DNA of 64,000 bases from Spirochaetaceae bacterium. GTDB lineage: Bacteria > Spirochaetota > Spirochaetia > SZUA-6 > Bin103. The translations under genes and the position numbers were made by a program. Below the pieces are notes generated by a model that did not search any database, was not told where the DNA came from, and was given only the letters and a program-made list of their open reading frames with translations. How positions within the stretch are numbered: the first letter of the stretch is position 1; each line of letters opens with the position of its first letter. The DNA is taken from positions 1-64,000 of the forward strand of contig JAPPNY010000208.1 in NCBI GenBank assembly GCA_028818385.1, in the 5' to 3' direction. Positions 10,026 to 18,554 of the stretch are shown here, piece after piece.

Positions 10026-11105
10026 GTGAACCGGGTTCCCGTGTTTCGGCCGACGGTTCGCCGCGACGAGATGGACAGCGTCCTCGGCTGCCTGGTCACC
10101 GATGAGATCGGCCCCGGGGACCGGGCCCGCGAGCTCGCCGCCGCGGTGGCGGGCGGGCTGGGCATGGCCGGCGGCATCGCGCTGGCGGACTACCGAATGG
10201 CGCTCGCATGTGCCCTCACGACCATCGATGTTCCGGGCGGATCGCGCGTGCTGTGCTCGGCGCTGGCTCCGCGTGCGCACCGGGACGCCGTGGAGGCGAG
10301 CGGCCTGATGCCGGTGGTGGTGGATGTAAGCGCCGACTCCGGCGTGATCGACCTCGACGCGGCGGACGAGGCTCGTGGGGGAGCGCGCGCGGCACTGCTG
10401 GACCATACCCTTGGATTCGTTCCCGACCTGACGCGCGTGGGCGGCTGGGATCTGCCGGTGATCGAGGACGTTACCTGCTCGCTGGGGGGGTACGATGGCG
10501 ACGCGGCGCCGGGGCCTCGCGCTGACCTGGTGGTCGTTTCGTTGGCGGCAACCGCGCTGTTGACGGCGGCGGGAGGTGCGTTGTTGCTCTGCCGTACGAA
10601 ATCCCTGCTTGCGTCCGCCCGGAAGGCGGCCGAGGACCGTTCCGAGCCGCTGGCTGACCTCAACGCCGCCCTGGCGCTCGCCCAGCTCAAACGCTATGAC
10701 GGCGACATGCGGACGCGGCGCGGCATCCGGGACGCATACCACGCGTCGATCACGCGCACCCGCCACCGCACGCTGAGCCTTCCCCCCGGCGCCGACGAGA
10801 ACCTGCAGGTGCCGTTCTCCTATCCGGTGGTGGTCGCCGACGGCGCTCGTGACGTGCAGCGTTACGCTGCGCGAGCCCGCATCGACACCCGTTCGGCCTA
10901 TGGAGGTTCGATCGTCGCCGCAGGGGGCGCGACGAACGGCGCGGCCGCTGTCGTGCCCGACGAAGCCCCGGACGATGCGCACGCTGCCGGCGCGTGTCCT
11001 GCCGCCGACTCGCTGGCACGGCGCTGCGTGCTGTTTCCGTTGTACCCGCTGCTCGGTGACGGGCAGGTCGAGGTCGTCGCCAAGGTGCTGGCGACGCTGC
11101 CGTAG
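10026..11105 (+). CDS. DegT/DnrJ/EryC1-like aminotransferase-fold protein lacking the PLP lysine
   Basis: The 359-residue sequence follows the DegT/DnrJ/EryC1/StrS fold. It starts NRVPVFRPTVRRDEMDSV and has DLPVIEDVTCSLGG, which contains the PLP-ring Asp and the usual Cys/Ser-Gly context. At the site where the family has a Schiff-base lysine (S-F-x-P-T-K), this protein reads SLAATALLTAAGGALLL, with alanine instead of lysine. It may therefore be non-catalytic or use another chemistry. The GTG follows the pcm TGA without a gap and nadK starts 25 nt downstream, so it belongs to that operon. Family membership is fairly secure; the function is not. Confidence 0.75.
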   Translation: MNRVPVFRPTVRRDEMDSVLGCLVTDEIGPGDRARELAAAVAGGLGMAGGIALADYRMALACALTTIDVPGGSRVLCSALAPRAHRDAVEASGLMPVVVDVSADSGVIDLDAADEARGGARAALLDHTLGFVPDLTRVGGWDLPVIEDVTCSLGGYDGDAAPGPRADLVVVSLAATALLTAAGGALLLCRTKSLLASARKAAEDRSEPLADLNAALALAQLKRYDGDMRTRRGIRDAYHASITRTRHRTLSLPPGADENLQVPFSYPVVVADGARDVQRYAARARIDTRSAYGGSIVAAGGATNGAAAVVPDEAPDDAHAAGACPAADSLARRCVLFPLYPLLGDGQVEVVAKVLATLP

Positions 11106-11130
11106 TGATCGCCGGCACGGGACGTGAACG

Positions 11131-11982
11131 GTGGCGCGCGACGTGAACGTGACCCGAGCGCTTCTGGTGCACAAACCCGGCAATCCCGATGCGGAGTTCG
11201 TGGACGAAGTCGCGAACTACCTGCATCACAGATCGGTGCAGGCGGACCGGATCGAGGCGGACCCGCGCGCCCGCTGCGCCGCGCCCCCGGACATCGCCCT
11301 GTCGCTCGGCGGCGACGGCACGCTGCTCACGTGCGCGCGGATCGTGGCGGAGCTGGAGACGCCCATTCTGCCGGTCAATCTCGGGACCCTGGGGTTCATC
11401 ACGGAGATCGCCAAGACGGAGTGGAAGGACGCGTTCGAGCGCTACCGCAGCGGATGGCTGGCGGTCAGCCCCCGCCTGATGGTGGTGGCGACCGTACTGC
11501 GGGCCGGTCGGGAGGTCGCGCGTCTGCCCGGACTCAACGATGCCGTCATCTCCACCGGCGGTACGCCCAAGATCACCCGGCTGCAGGTCGCGTTTTCCGG
11601 TACTGCGGTTGGCCGCTACCGCGCGGACGGGGTCATCCTTGCCACGCCGACCGGCTCCACGGCCTACTCGATGGCGGCCGGGGGTCCCATACTGCACCCG
11701 GAGATGCAGGCGCTGGTGCTCAACCCGGTCTGCCCGTTCACGCTCTCCAATCGCCCGCTCGTGGTTCCCGCCGACGAGGTCGTGGAGATCACGGTGGAAG
11801 AGCCGCAGCGCACCGAAGTCATGCTGACCGTTGACGGGCAGGAGCCGCTTCCGCTGCAACCGGGCGACCGCGTCGTGCTCAGGCGCTACGAGCATTCGGC
11901 GCTGATCATCCAGTCTGACCGGAGGAACTTCTACGAGGTGTTGCGGCACAAGCTGCACTGGGCGGGGGAGCCGGGTGCTTGA
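11131..11982 (+). CDS. nadK: NAD kinase
   Basis: NadK phosphorylates NAD to NADP in the cytoplasm. The GGDGT signature is at about 60-64 (LSLGGDGTLL), followed by NLGTLGFIT. The LNDAVIST segment corresponds to the conserved NE/D motif, and TPTGSTAYSMAAGGPI is the second nucleotide-binding signature. The length of 283 residues is normal. The GTG at 11131 gives a product starting just before the first beta strand. The last 8 nt overlap the recN start, suggesting translational coupling. In Borrelia the NAD kinase gene is also close to the division cluster. Confidence 0.95.
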   Translation: MARDVNVTRALLVHKPGNPDAEFVDEVANYLHHRSVQADRIEADPRARCAAPPDIALSLGGDGTLLTCARIVAELETPILPVNLGTLGFITEIAKTEWKDAFERYRSGWLAVSPRLMVVATVLRAGREVARLPGLNDAVISTGGTPKITRLQVAFSGTAVGRYRADGVILATPTGSTAYSMAAGGPILHPEMQALVLNPVCPFTLSNRPLVVPADEVVEITVEEPQRTEVMLTVDGQEPLPLQPGDRVVLRRYEHSALIIQSDRRNFYEVLRHKLHWAGEPGA

Positions 11983-13651
11983 AGCGCTGCACATCCGCCA
12001 CTATGCCCTGATCGACCGCCTCGACCTCACGTTCGGCCCCGGCCTCACCGCCATCACCGGCGAGACGGGGTCCGGCAAGTCGATCATCATCGGGGCGCTC
12101 GGAGTCGCTCTGGGCGCCCGCATGTCGGCCGAGGAAATCCGTTCGGGCTCCGACGTCTGCGAAGTGACCGCGGTGTTCGATCCTCCGCAGGGCCAGGAGA
12201 TCGACCGGTGGCTCCGCTCGCGTTCGATCGAGCTCGATGAGGAGTCCCTGTTCATGCGGCGGATCGCCCGGCGGGGAGGCCGCGGAACGGCGTTCGTCCA
12301 GTCGGTACCGGTCCCGCTGGCGGACTACGCCGAACTCGGACGCATGTTGCTGGCGATCCACGGACAGCATCAGCACCAGGGCCTGCTGTCGGCGGCGGAG
12401 CACCGCCGGCTGCTGGACCGGTACGCCGACGTCGAGGAGCAGGTGGCTTCCATCGCGGCCGACACACGCCGTCTCACCGAGCTGGATCATCGTCTGGATC
12501 GAATGCGGTCCGACATGGAGCGCTCCGCGCACGAACACGAGCTGCTGCAACACGCGGCAGCGGAGATCGCCGGTGCGGAGCTGCGCGACGGCGAGGAGCA
12601 GGAGTTGTCCGATCGCCAGCGTGTGCTCCGCAGTGTGGAGCAGATCCAGCGGCTCCTGGCCGCCGCACGGACGGCGACCTCGGAGACACAGGGAGGCGCG
12701 GGCTCCGGTCTGCGCACCGCTCTGCAGGCGCTCGGCGAGCTGGCGGCCATCGACGGCCGCTTCGCCGCGCTCGCGCGGCAGGTGGAGACCGCGCTCTACG
12801 AGGTCGAGGACATCACCGATGCACTCGGCAGGGCCGAGAGCGAAACGGTGGACCCCGGTGAGCTGCTTGCGCTGGAGGATCGGCTGGCGGCGATCCGCAC
12901 CGTGATCCGCAAGTACGGCGGCACCGAAGCCGCTGCGCTGGCACACGCCGACGACTGTCAGCGCCGGCTCGACGGCTTGGCGTCGAGCGGGCAAGAGCTG
13001 TCCCGGTATCGCGAGCTGGCGGCCACGCTCGACCGGTCGCGGCGCGCGGCGGCTACCGCGCTGAGCGCCGCCCGAGAGCGCGCGGCGGCGGACCTGGCGC
13101 AGTCCGTGCAGGATCAATTGCGCCAGCTCGGCATGCCGCAGGCCGGGTTTGGGATATCGGTGACTCCGCGCCCCGATGGGATCGGCGCGACGGGGGCTGA
13201 TGTCGTGGAGTTTCTGCTCGAGTCAAATCCCGGTGAAGGCCTTGCCCCGTTGCGTTCGATGGCCGCCGGCGGCGAGTTGTCTCGGGTGATGCTTGCGCTC
13301 AACGCGGTGCCGGCCCGCGCCCGCGGAACGGCGGTGGTGGTGTTCGACGAAATCGACGCCGGCGTCGGCGGGCAGATCGGCGTGGCGATCGGCGAGCGCC
13401 TGCGCTGGCTGGCGGAGCGCCAACAGGTGCTGTGCATCACGCACCTGGCGACCGTGGCAGCACGCGCGGACACGCACGTCAGAATCGAGAAACGCACCTC
13501 CGCGGAACGCAGCTCGGTGGGCGCCGCCGTCGTCGACGACGCGGCGCGGGTCGATGAGCTGTCCCGTATGCTTGCGGGCGACCACACCGAGGGGGCCACC
13601 TGGCAGCACGCTGCGCAGTTGCTGGAGACGGCGCGCCGCCACGTCGACTGA
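11975..13651 (+). CDS. recN: DNA repair ATPase RecN
   Basis: RecN is an SMC-like ATPase acting in double-strand-break repair. The 558-residue product has Walker A GETGSGKS at 29-36 and an adjacent IIIGALGVALG. Long charged helical segments (about 160-370) correspond to the coiled coil, and a C-terminal head follows with AAGGELSRVMLAL (ABC-type signature) and VVVFDEIDAGVGG (Walker B, about 455). The GTG at 11975 overlaps nadK by 8 nt. The final part, CITHLATVAARAD, matches the family's H-loop region. Confidence 0.96.
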   Translation: MLEALHIRHYALIDRLDLTFGPGLTAITGETGSGKSIIIGALGVALGARMSAEEIRSGSDVCEVTAVFDPPQGQEIDRWLRSRSIELDEESLFMRRIARRGGRGTAFVQSVPVPLADYAELGRMLLAIHGQHQHQGLLSAAEHRRLLDRYADVEEQVASIAADTRRLTELDHRLDRMRSDMERSAHEHELLQHAAAEIAGAELRDGEEQELSDRQRVLRSVEQIQRLLAAARTATSETQGGAGSGLRTALQALGELAAIDGRFAALARQVETALYEVEDITDALGRAESETVDPGELLALEDRLAAIRTVIRKYGGTEAAALAHADDCQRRLDGLASSGQELSRYRELAATLDRSRRAAATALSAARERAAADLAQSVQDQLRQLGMPQAGFGISVTPRPDGIGATGADVVEFLLESNPGEGLAPLRSMAAGGELSRVMLALNAVPARARGTAVVVFDEIDAGVGGQIGVAIGERLRWLAERQQVLCITHLATVAARADTHVRIEKRTSAERSSVGAAVVDDAARVDELSRMLAGDHTEGATWQHAAQLLETARRHVD

Positions 13652-13695
13652 CCGTCAGTCTCGCTGGCAGGTCAGCTTGGCCGCCCGGGGACCGG

Positions 13696-14028
13696 CTACA
13701 GGGACTGTTCCCCGCCGTCACCACCCGGCCGCTCGTCCAGCTCTTCTCCCGAGGAGTCCTCCACCAGCGTGAACGGCCGGATGCGCGAGCCCGAGTCCGC
13801 TGCGAACTCCTCGATCAGGGAGACGGTCTGGAACGGGATCATCAGGTGCGAGGCGTCCCCGAAGGTACGCCTGATCTCCTCCTCGGAAGGATTGATGATC
13901 AGCTTCTCGTCTTCCTTGAAGACGATACCCTTTATCGACACGAAGTACGGATGGGTGAGGTCCAGGCTCTCCGCCACCAACTGTACCTCTTTGTTCCGCC
14001 ACCTGAAGTGCACTCGATATAGGGTCAC
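13696..14028 (-). CDS. DUF1820-like conserved protein
   Basis: This 110-residue soluble protein starts MTLYRVHFRWRNKEVQLVAE and contains HPYFVSIKGIVF, a segment of the form KLIINPSEEEIRRTFGD, and MIPFQTVSLIEE. The pattern resembles the uncharacterised DUF1820 family (recognised by eye only). The last 20 residues are acidic and Gly-rich. It is convergent with recN and divergent from mraZ, and is therefore transcribed alone. No function is known for the family and none is inferred here. Confidence 0.65.
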   Translation of the reverse strand: MTLYRVHFRWRNKEVQLVAESLDLTHPYFVSIKGIVFKEDEKLIINPSEEEIRRTFGDASHLMIPFQTVSLIEEFAADSGSRIRPFTLVEDSSGEELDERPGGDGGEQSL

Positions 14029-14185
14029 GGGCTCTCTGCGTCGACGCTCGTCACAAGGTAAGGGCGCTTCCGCAACGGTGTCAAATCAGCCGCAGTCCGA
14101 ACTCCATAACCCTACAAATGTTTACCATCAAAAAGCGATGACTCTCGGTTGAGACACTGGGAGCGGCCCATCGGCCGTTCAGCAG

Positions 14186-14213
14186 TTGACATGTGGTGGG
14201 GGCTCCCTACTAT
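14186..14213 (+). promoter_or_regulatory. mraZ/division-cluster promoter
   Basis: A perfect -35 TTGACA (14186-14191) is followed after 16 bp by TACTAT (14208-14213). Transcription would start near 14220, directly upstream of the TGGGN boxes. This is the best sigma-70-type promoter in the window and would drive the operon from mraZ through at least ftsQ. Confidence 0.75.
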
Positions 14214-14224
14214 AGGGAAGTTCG

Positions 14225-14249
14225 TGGGAGAAAGTGGGAGATGGTGGAG
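14225..14249 (+). promoter_or_regulatory. MraZ operator: three TGGRN boxes on a 10-bp pitch
   Basis: TGGGA (14225), TGGGA (14235) and TGGAG (14245) are spaced with 5-nt gaps. This is the arrangement established for MraZ binding in E. coli (three TGGGN repeats with 5-nt spacers). It lies just downstream of the predicted transcription start, so bound MraZ would repress its own operon. Confidence 0.75.
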
Positions 14250-14294
14250 GACCATCGGATGGTGGAGGTCCATCGGATGGCGGAGGTCCATCGG
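14241..14294 (+). repeat. 18-bp triple tandem repeat in the mraZ leader
   Basis: Three units (14241-14258, 14259-14276, 14277-14294) of the type ATGGTGGAGGTCCATCGG differ at one or two bases. The first unit overlaps the third MraZ box. If translation began at the upstream GTG 14234 the repeat would encode (DGGGPS)3, but the MraZ fold begins later. Confidence 0.85.
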
Positions 14295-14326
14295 AAACGG
14301 ACCTTCGCGTCCCGGGAGCTAGAGGC

Positions 14327-14767
14327 GTGATCTCAGGCGAGTACCGATATGCGATGGACGAGAAGGGCCGCTTGATGGTGCCGGCGCCGATTCGCCGGTC
14401 CATCGCCGGCAACCTGGTCGTCCTGACGCGCGCGATCGACCGATGCCTGTGGCTCTTTGCTCCCGAGGAATGGAAGGCGGTGTCCGGAAAGCTGACCGGA
14501 TCATCATCGCTGTTCCTGGCCAGGGACCGAATGCTGGGGCGCCGGTTCCTCGCTCCCGCGCAGGAGATCGAGATCGATCGGAGTGGGCGGATCGCCATCC
14601 CGCCAACCTTGCGCGACTACGCAGGACTGCACAAGGACTGCATCGTGCTCGGCATCAACAGTTACGTGGAGGTATGGGACGAGGAAGTCTACCGGGCCTA
14701 TGAGCTGGAGACCGATGACCAGTACAAGGAGGCCGCCGAGGAGATCGGCGGCAGCATCACGCTCTGA
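14327..14767 (+). CDS. mraZ: Transcriptional regulator MraZ
   Basis: MraZ is a double AbrB-like-domain DNA-binding protein that represses the division/cell-wall operon it heads. Two family repeats are visible: EYRYAMDEKGRLMVP near the N terminus and a C-terminal EIEIDRSGRIAIPPTLR. The family normally begins about six residues before the first motif, so the GTG at 14327 (GGGAG upstream) is preferred over GTG 14234, which would add a repeat-encoded Gly/Pro/Ser tail. The stop TGA at 14765-14767 overlaps a CTG that is the likely start of rsmH. Confidence 0.9.
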   Translation: MISGEYRYAMDEKGRLMVPAPIRRSIAGNLVVLTRAIDRCLWLFAPEEWKAVSGKLTGSSSLFLARDRMLGRRFLAPAQEIEIDRSGRIAIPPTLRDYAGLHKDCIVLGINSYVEVWDEEVYRAYELETDDQYKEAAEEIGGSITL

Positions 14768-15666
14768 ATGGAGATCATGGCAGGGCCGATGATCCCGACG
14801 CACCGATTCACGTCCCGGTACTGCAACAGGCGGTGGTCGACTACCTGCGGCCGCCCCGCCCGTGCAGCACGTTCGTGGACGTCACGCTCGGCGAAGCCGG
14901 TCACGCCATCGCGATGCTCGAGCGCTATCCGGATATCGCCCTGCTCGGGTCCGATGCCGACGAAGCGCTGCTGGCGCGAAGCCGAGGCCGGCTGGCCGGG
15001 TATGCCGGCCGCTTCGAGCTGCGGCAGGCGTGGTCCGACGAGGCGCTGGGGGATCTGGCCCCGGCCGCGGTGGATCTGATTCTCATGGACCTGGGAATGT
15101 GCCGGTTTCACATCGAAGGTGGCGCGCGTGGATTCTCGTTCCTGCGTGACGAGCCGCTGGACATGCGGTTCGATCCGCGCCGGGGCGTCTCGGCCGCCGA
15201 CATCGTGAACCGCGACTCGCCGGACCGCCTGTGCGATCTGCTCGTTCGCTATGGCGGTGACCGGAACGCTCGTGCGAACGCAGAGGCCATCGAGCACGCT
15301 CGTTCGCGGCACAGAATCGAAACCACCTATCAGCTCGTGCGCGCGATCCTGGCGCGCACCCCATGGCGTGGCGGCAGCCGTCATCCGGCCACGCAGGTGT
15401 TCCAGGCACTGCGCGTGGCCGTCAACGACGAGGTCGGGAGGTTGCGGCGTTCGCTCGACGCCGCCGCTTCCGCCCTGCGACCGGGCGGTCGCCTTGCGGT
15501 GATCGCCTTTCACTCGATCGACGACGGCATCGTCAAGCGGTATCCGGCCGGCAATCCTCTCCTGGTCGCGCTGCACCGGCGGCCGGAGGCGCCGAGCGAC
15601 GCCGAGGTGCGGGCCAATCCCGCGTCGCGCAGCGCCCGCCTGCGCGTGCTGGAGCGTGTGCGGTGA
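14764..15666 (+). CDS. rsmH: 16S rRNA (cytosine1402-N4)-methyltransferase RsmH, likely CTG start
   Basis: RsmH methylates C1402 of 16S rRNA. The conserved N-terminal motif HVPVL and the SAM-binding region FVDVTLGEAGHA are present, with LMDLGMCRFHIE, RGFSFL and the C-terminal IAFHSIDDGIVKRY. In this frame no ATG, GTG or TTG occurs between the stop at 14716 and GTG 14833, yet HVPVL is encoded before 14833. The best start is CTG 14764, overlapping the mraZ TGA (CTGA), giving MNGDHGRADDPDAPIHVPVL. The alternatives are GTG 14833 with loss of the motif, or a one-base error after ATG 14768. Confidence 0.9.
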   Translation: MNGDHGRADDPDAPIHVPVLQQAVVDYLRPPRPCSTFVDVTLGEAGHAIAMLERYPDIALLGSDADEALLARSRGRLAGYAGRFELRQAWSDEALGDLAPAAVDLILMDLGMCRFHIEGGARGFSFLRDEPLDMRFDPRRGVSAADIVNRDSPDRLCDLLVRYGGDRNARANAEAIEHARSRHRIETTYQLVRAILARTPWRGGSRHPATQVFQALRVAVNDEVGRLRRSLDAAASALRPGGRLAVIAFHSIDDGIVKRYPAGNPLLVALHRRPEAPSDAEVRANPASRSARLRVLERVR

Positions 15667-15986
15667 CCATCGCGTCCGGGCGCCAACGGCTGCTCACGAT
15701 CTTCGTGGCGCTGATGATCCCGCTGGCGGTGCTGGTGACCACCTGGAGCGGGCTGCACCGGCATCTGCTGGCCGAGGAGTTAAAGCAGCTCCAGCACGAG
15801 CAGACCGCGTGGCTGGAGCGAAACAAGCGGCTGCTGGCGTCGATCGCCATCTACCGCTCGCCGCAGCGCATCGCAGAGCTCGCGGGGCAGGAGCTGGGGC
15901 TGGCTCCGATCAGCGCCGAGCACGTGACCGTCGTCGAACCGGCGGCTCCGGCGAGCGGTCAGCCGTCCGGGACGGAGTCTTCATGA
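15663..15986 (+). CDS. ftsL: FtsL-like division protein
   Basis: The 107-residue protein has a short basic N terminus, one membrane segment (about 10-30, LTIFVALMIPLAVLVTTW) and a charged helical region with coiled-coil character (EELKQLQHEQTAWLERNKRL). It ends RSPQRIAELAGQELGL, the usual distal element of FtsL/DivIC proteins. It sits where ftsL is expected, between rsmH and murF. GTG 15663 overlaps the rsmH TGA (GTGA) and its own TGA overlaps the murF ATG (ATGA). FtsL-type proteins are poorly conserved, so the name rests mainly on topology and position. Confidence 0.8.
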   Translation: MTIASGRQRLLTIFVALMIPLAVLVTTWSGLHRHLLAEELKQLQHEQTAWLERNKRLLASIAIYRSPQRIAELAGQELGLAPISAEHVTVVEPAAPASGQPSGTESS

Positions 15987-17380
15987 ACTACACCGTGGAC
16001 GAGATCGCCGGCATGCTGGGTGCCGGGGTCCGAGGCCGAGCCGAAGCCCGCGTGTCCCAGGTCATCGCGGACTCGCGGCTCGCTCGAGCGGGGTCCTTGT
16101 TCGTGGCTCTGCCGGGGCAGAATGCCGACGGTCACGAGTTCGTGCACGACGCGTTCCGGCGTGGAGCCACGGCGGCGCTGGTCCGCCAGGACCGGCACAT
16201 CGAGCCGGCAGAGCACGGCACGCTGATCGCGGTCGACGATCCGCTGACCGCGCTGTATGACCTGGCCTGCGGCCACAGCGCGGTCCATCGCGCCGCGGTG
16301 CGCATTGCGGTCACGGGCAGCAGTGGCAAGACCACGACCAAGGAGATCCTGGGAGCGATACTGCACCGGGCCAGTTGCAGCCTGGTCTCGGAGGCGTCGT
16401 TCAACGCCGAGGTCGGCCTGCCGATGTCGGTGCTGCGAATGACCGGACAGGAGCGGTTCGCCGTGTTCGAGGTCGGCATCAACTCCATCGGCGAGATGGA
16501 GCGCTACGCCGCGCTGGCACGGCCGGACCACGCGCTGATCACCAACATCGGCAGCGCACACGTCGGACGGCTCGGCAGTCGCCGCGACATCGCGCGCGAG
16601 AAGGGTGCGTTGCTGCGATCGGTCCCTGCGACCGGTTGCGTGTACCTGCGCGAGCGGGAGCCGGCGACCGAGGTGCTGCAGGCCGGGGTCTGCGCGCGGG
16701 TCATCAGGTATGGAGCGAATTCGACGATCGGGTACGAGCGAAGCGAGAATCTGGGGCTGGATGGCTGGTCCATCCATTGGGAGGGGCTCCAATTCCGCTT
16801 CTCTCTACCCGGTCGTCACAATCTCGACAACGCGCTGGCGGCGCTGACGGTGGCCGCGGAGCTGGGATTCGATCCCCAAACCGTCGCCGCCGGGATTGAG
16901 GCGGTACGGCCGGCTCCCGGCCGCCTGACCGTGCACCGGGGCCGCTGCACGGTCATCGATGACGGCTACAACGCCAACCCGGAGTCGGTGCGGGCGGCCC
17001 TGGTCATGCTGGGCGAGGAGCGGTCGCCCGCGCGTCGGGTGGTGGTTCTGGGACCGATGCTGGAGCTTGGCCGCTACGGTGCCCGCGCGCATCTCGATCT
17101 GGCGCAGCCGTTGATCGACGCCGGGATCGACATCCTGTGCTGCTTCGGGGCGGCCACCCGGCCGCTCCGCGACGCGTTCGCCGACCAGATCGGCACAGCG
17201 GCCGCGGCGGACCGCGCCATCTGGACGGAAACCATCGAAGGGATCGACGGCCGGCTCCGTGCCATCGTGCGGGATGGCGATCTGGTGCTGTTGAAGGCAT
17301 CTCGAGCCTTCCGCATCGAACGGCTGCTCCCGACGCTGGACGTCGACACCTCAGATCCCACGGGACGGTGTGATGGCTAA
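15983..17380 (+). CDS. murF: UDP-N-acetylmuramoyl-tripeptide--D-alanyl-D-alanine ligase
   Basis: MurF adds D-Ala-D-Ala to the UDP-MurNAc-tripeptide, the last cytoplasmic step of the peptidoglycan precursor. The 465-residue protein has the Mur-ligase P-loop GSSGKTTTK at about 111-119, FEVGINSIGEME, TNIGSAHVG and the C-terminal DDGYNANPES. Its ATG overlaps the ftsL stop. In Borrelia mraY separates murF and ftsW; here murF is followed directly by ftsW, as in Treponema pallidum, so mraY must be encoded elsewhere. Confidence 0.96.
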   Translation: MNYTVDEIAGMLGAGVRGRAEARVSQVIADSRLARAGSLFVALPGQNADGHEFVHDAFRRGATAALVRQDRHIEPAEHGTLIAVDDPLTALYDLACGHSAVHRAAVRIAVTGSSGKTTTKEILGAILHRASCSLVSEASFNAEVGLPMSVLRMTGQERFAVFEVGINSIGEMERYAALARPDHALITNIGSAHVGRLGSRRDIAREKGALLRSVPATGCVYLREREPATEVLQAGVCARVIRYGANSTIGYERSENLGLDGWSIHWEGLQFRFSLPGRHNLDNALAALTVAAELGFDPQTVAAGIEAVRPAPGRLTVHRGRCTVIDDGYNANPESVRAALVMLGEERSPARRVVVLGPMLELGRYGARAHLDLAQPLIDAGIDILCCFGAATRPLRDAFADQIGTAAAADRAIWTETIEGIDGRLRAIVRDGDLVLLKASRAFRIERLLPTLDVDTSDPTGRCDG

Positions 17381-18554
17381 CGGCGATGCGCCGGCGGGGC
17401 ACCGCCGCACCGATCTCACGCTGATCGTCATCCTGATCACCCTCACCGGAATCGGCCTGGGGGTGCTGCTGTCGGCTTCGCACTACCGCGCGCAGCACGT
17501 GTTCGGCGACTCGCTGTACTTCGTCAGGCGCCAGGCGCTGTTCATCCTGATCGGGACGATCGCGGCGGTCGTGGTCTCCCGGGTGGACGCAAGGGTCCTG
17601 GGGCGCCTGTCGATCCCGCTGCTCGCGCTGTCGGGCGTACTGATGGCGCTGACGCTGATCCCCGGCATCAGCGAACCGATACAGGGGGCGCGGCGCTGGC
17701 TGGTGGTGGCCGGCATCTCCTACGAACCGTCGGAGCTCGTCAAGTTCACGCTGGTGCTGTACCTGGCATCGATGCTGTCACGCAAGTACGACGCCAGAAC
17801 CGACGCCGTCAATACGCTGCTGCCGCCGGTCATCGTGGTGTGCGTCTTCGCGGCGCTGATCTACCTGCAGAACGACTTCTCCACCGCGGCGCTGCTGATA
17901 CTGGTCACCGGCATCATCTTCTTCATCGGTCGGGTGCAGTTCCGGTACTTCGTCGCCCTCGCGCTGGTGGGTGCACCGCTCGCGGCGATGATGATCTTCA
18001 CGCGCGTCCATCGCGTCGAGCGGGTCATCGCGTTCTTCAATCCGGAGGCGGATCCGACGGGATTCGGCTACCAGGTGCTGGCGGCACGCCAGGCGCTCAC
18101 GTCCGGGGGGTTGACCGGGCTCGGGCTCGGCCAGGGCGTCCGCAAGCTCGGCGATGTTCCGGAGATTCACTCCGACTTCGTGTTTGCGGTCGTGGGCGAG
18201 GAGACCGGACTGATCGGCGTCGCGATCGTGCTGGCCCTGTTCGTGGCGTTCGCCTCCCGCGGCTATCAGATCGCCGGCATGGCTCAGGATCGCTTCGACG
18301 CCTACCTGGCGTGCGGGATCACCACGTCCGTGACCGTGCAGGCATTCGCCAACATCGCCGTGGTCGCCGGCCTGCTGCCGGCAACCGGGATCCCGCTGCC
18401 GCTGTTCTCTCACGGAGGATCCGCGATGGTGATGACCCTGGTGATGGCAGGCGTGCTCTGCGGCATCAGCCGGCGCGCGGCAGGGGGCGCATCACTGGCG
18501 TCCGGCGCCGGACTGTCCGGCCGGGCGCGACCCGTGGGAGCGCGCGGTGCGTAG
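17370..18554 (+). CDS. ftsW: Division-specific SEDS glycosyltransferase FtsW
   Basis: FtsW polymerises septal peptidoglycan together with its class B PBP partner. The protein of about 394 residues has ten hydrophobic segments and SEDS landmarks: GARRWLVVAGISYEPSE, LIYLQNDFSTAALL, and PTGFGYQVLAARQALTSGG before the catalytic region. LLPATGIPLPLFSHGGS lies near the C terminus. GTG 17370 overlaps murF by 11 nt; ATG 17373 is equally good. The last 8 nt overlap ftsQ. Confidence 0.96.
   Translation: MMANGDAPAGHRRTDLTLIVILITLTGIGLGVLLSASHYRAQHVFGDSLYFVRRQALFILIGTIAAVVVSRVDARVLGRLSIPLLALSGVLMALTLIPGISEPIQGARRWLVVAGISYEPSELVKFTLVLYLASMLSRKYDARTDAVNTLLPPVIVVCVFAALIYLQNDFSTAALLILVTGIIFFIGRVQFRYFVALALVGAPLAAMMIFTRVHRVERVIAFFNPEADPTGFGYQVLAARQALTSGGLTGLGLGQGVRKLGDVPEIHSDFVFAVVGEETGLIGVAIVLALFVAFASRGYQIAGMAQDRFDAYLACGITTSVTVQAFANIAVVAGLLPATGIPLPLFSHGGSAMVMTLVMAGVLCGISRRAAGGASLASGAGLSGRARPVGARGA

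Noticed and set aside
14103..14131. Promoter of the DUF1820-like gene on the minus strand
   Set aside because: TTGATG-N17-TATGGA fits poorly to the other promoters in the window (no TANNNT), so it was not listed.
14234..14326. Extended MraZ starting at GTG 14234
   Set aside because: It would place a Gly/Pro/Ser repeat before the MraZ fold and translate the operator region; the family begins near 14327.
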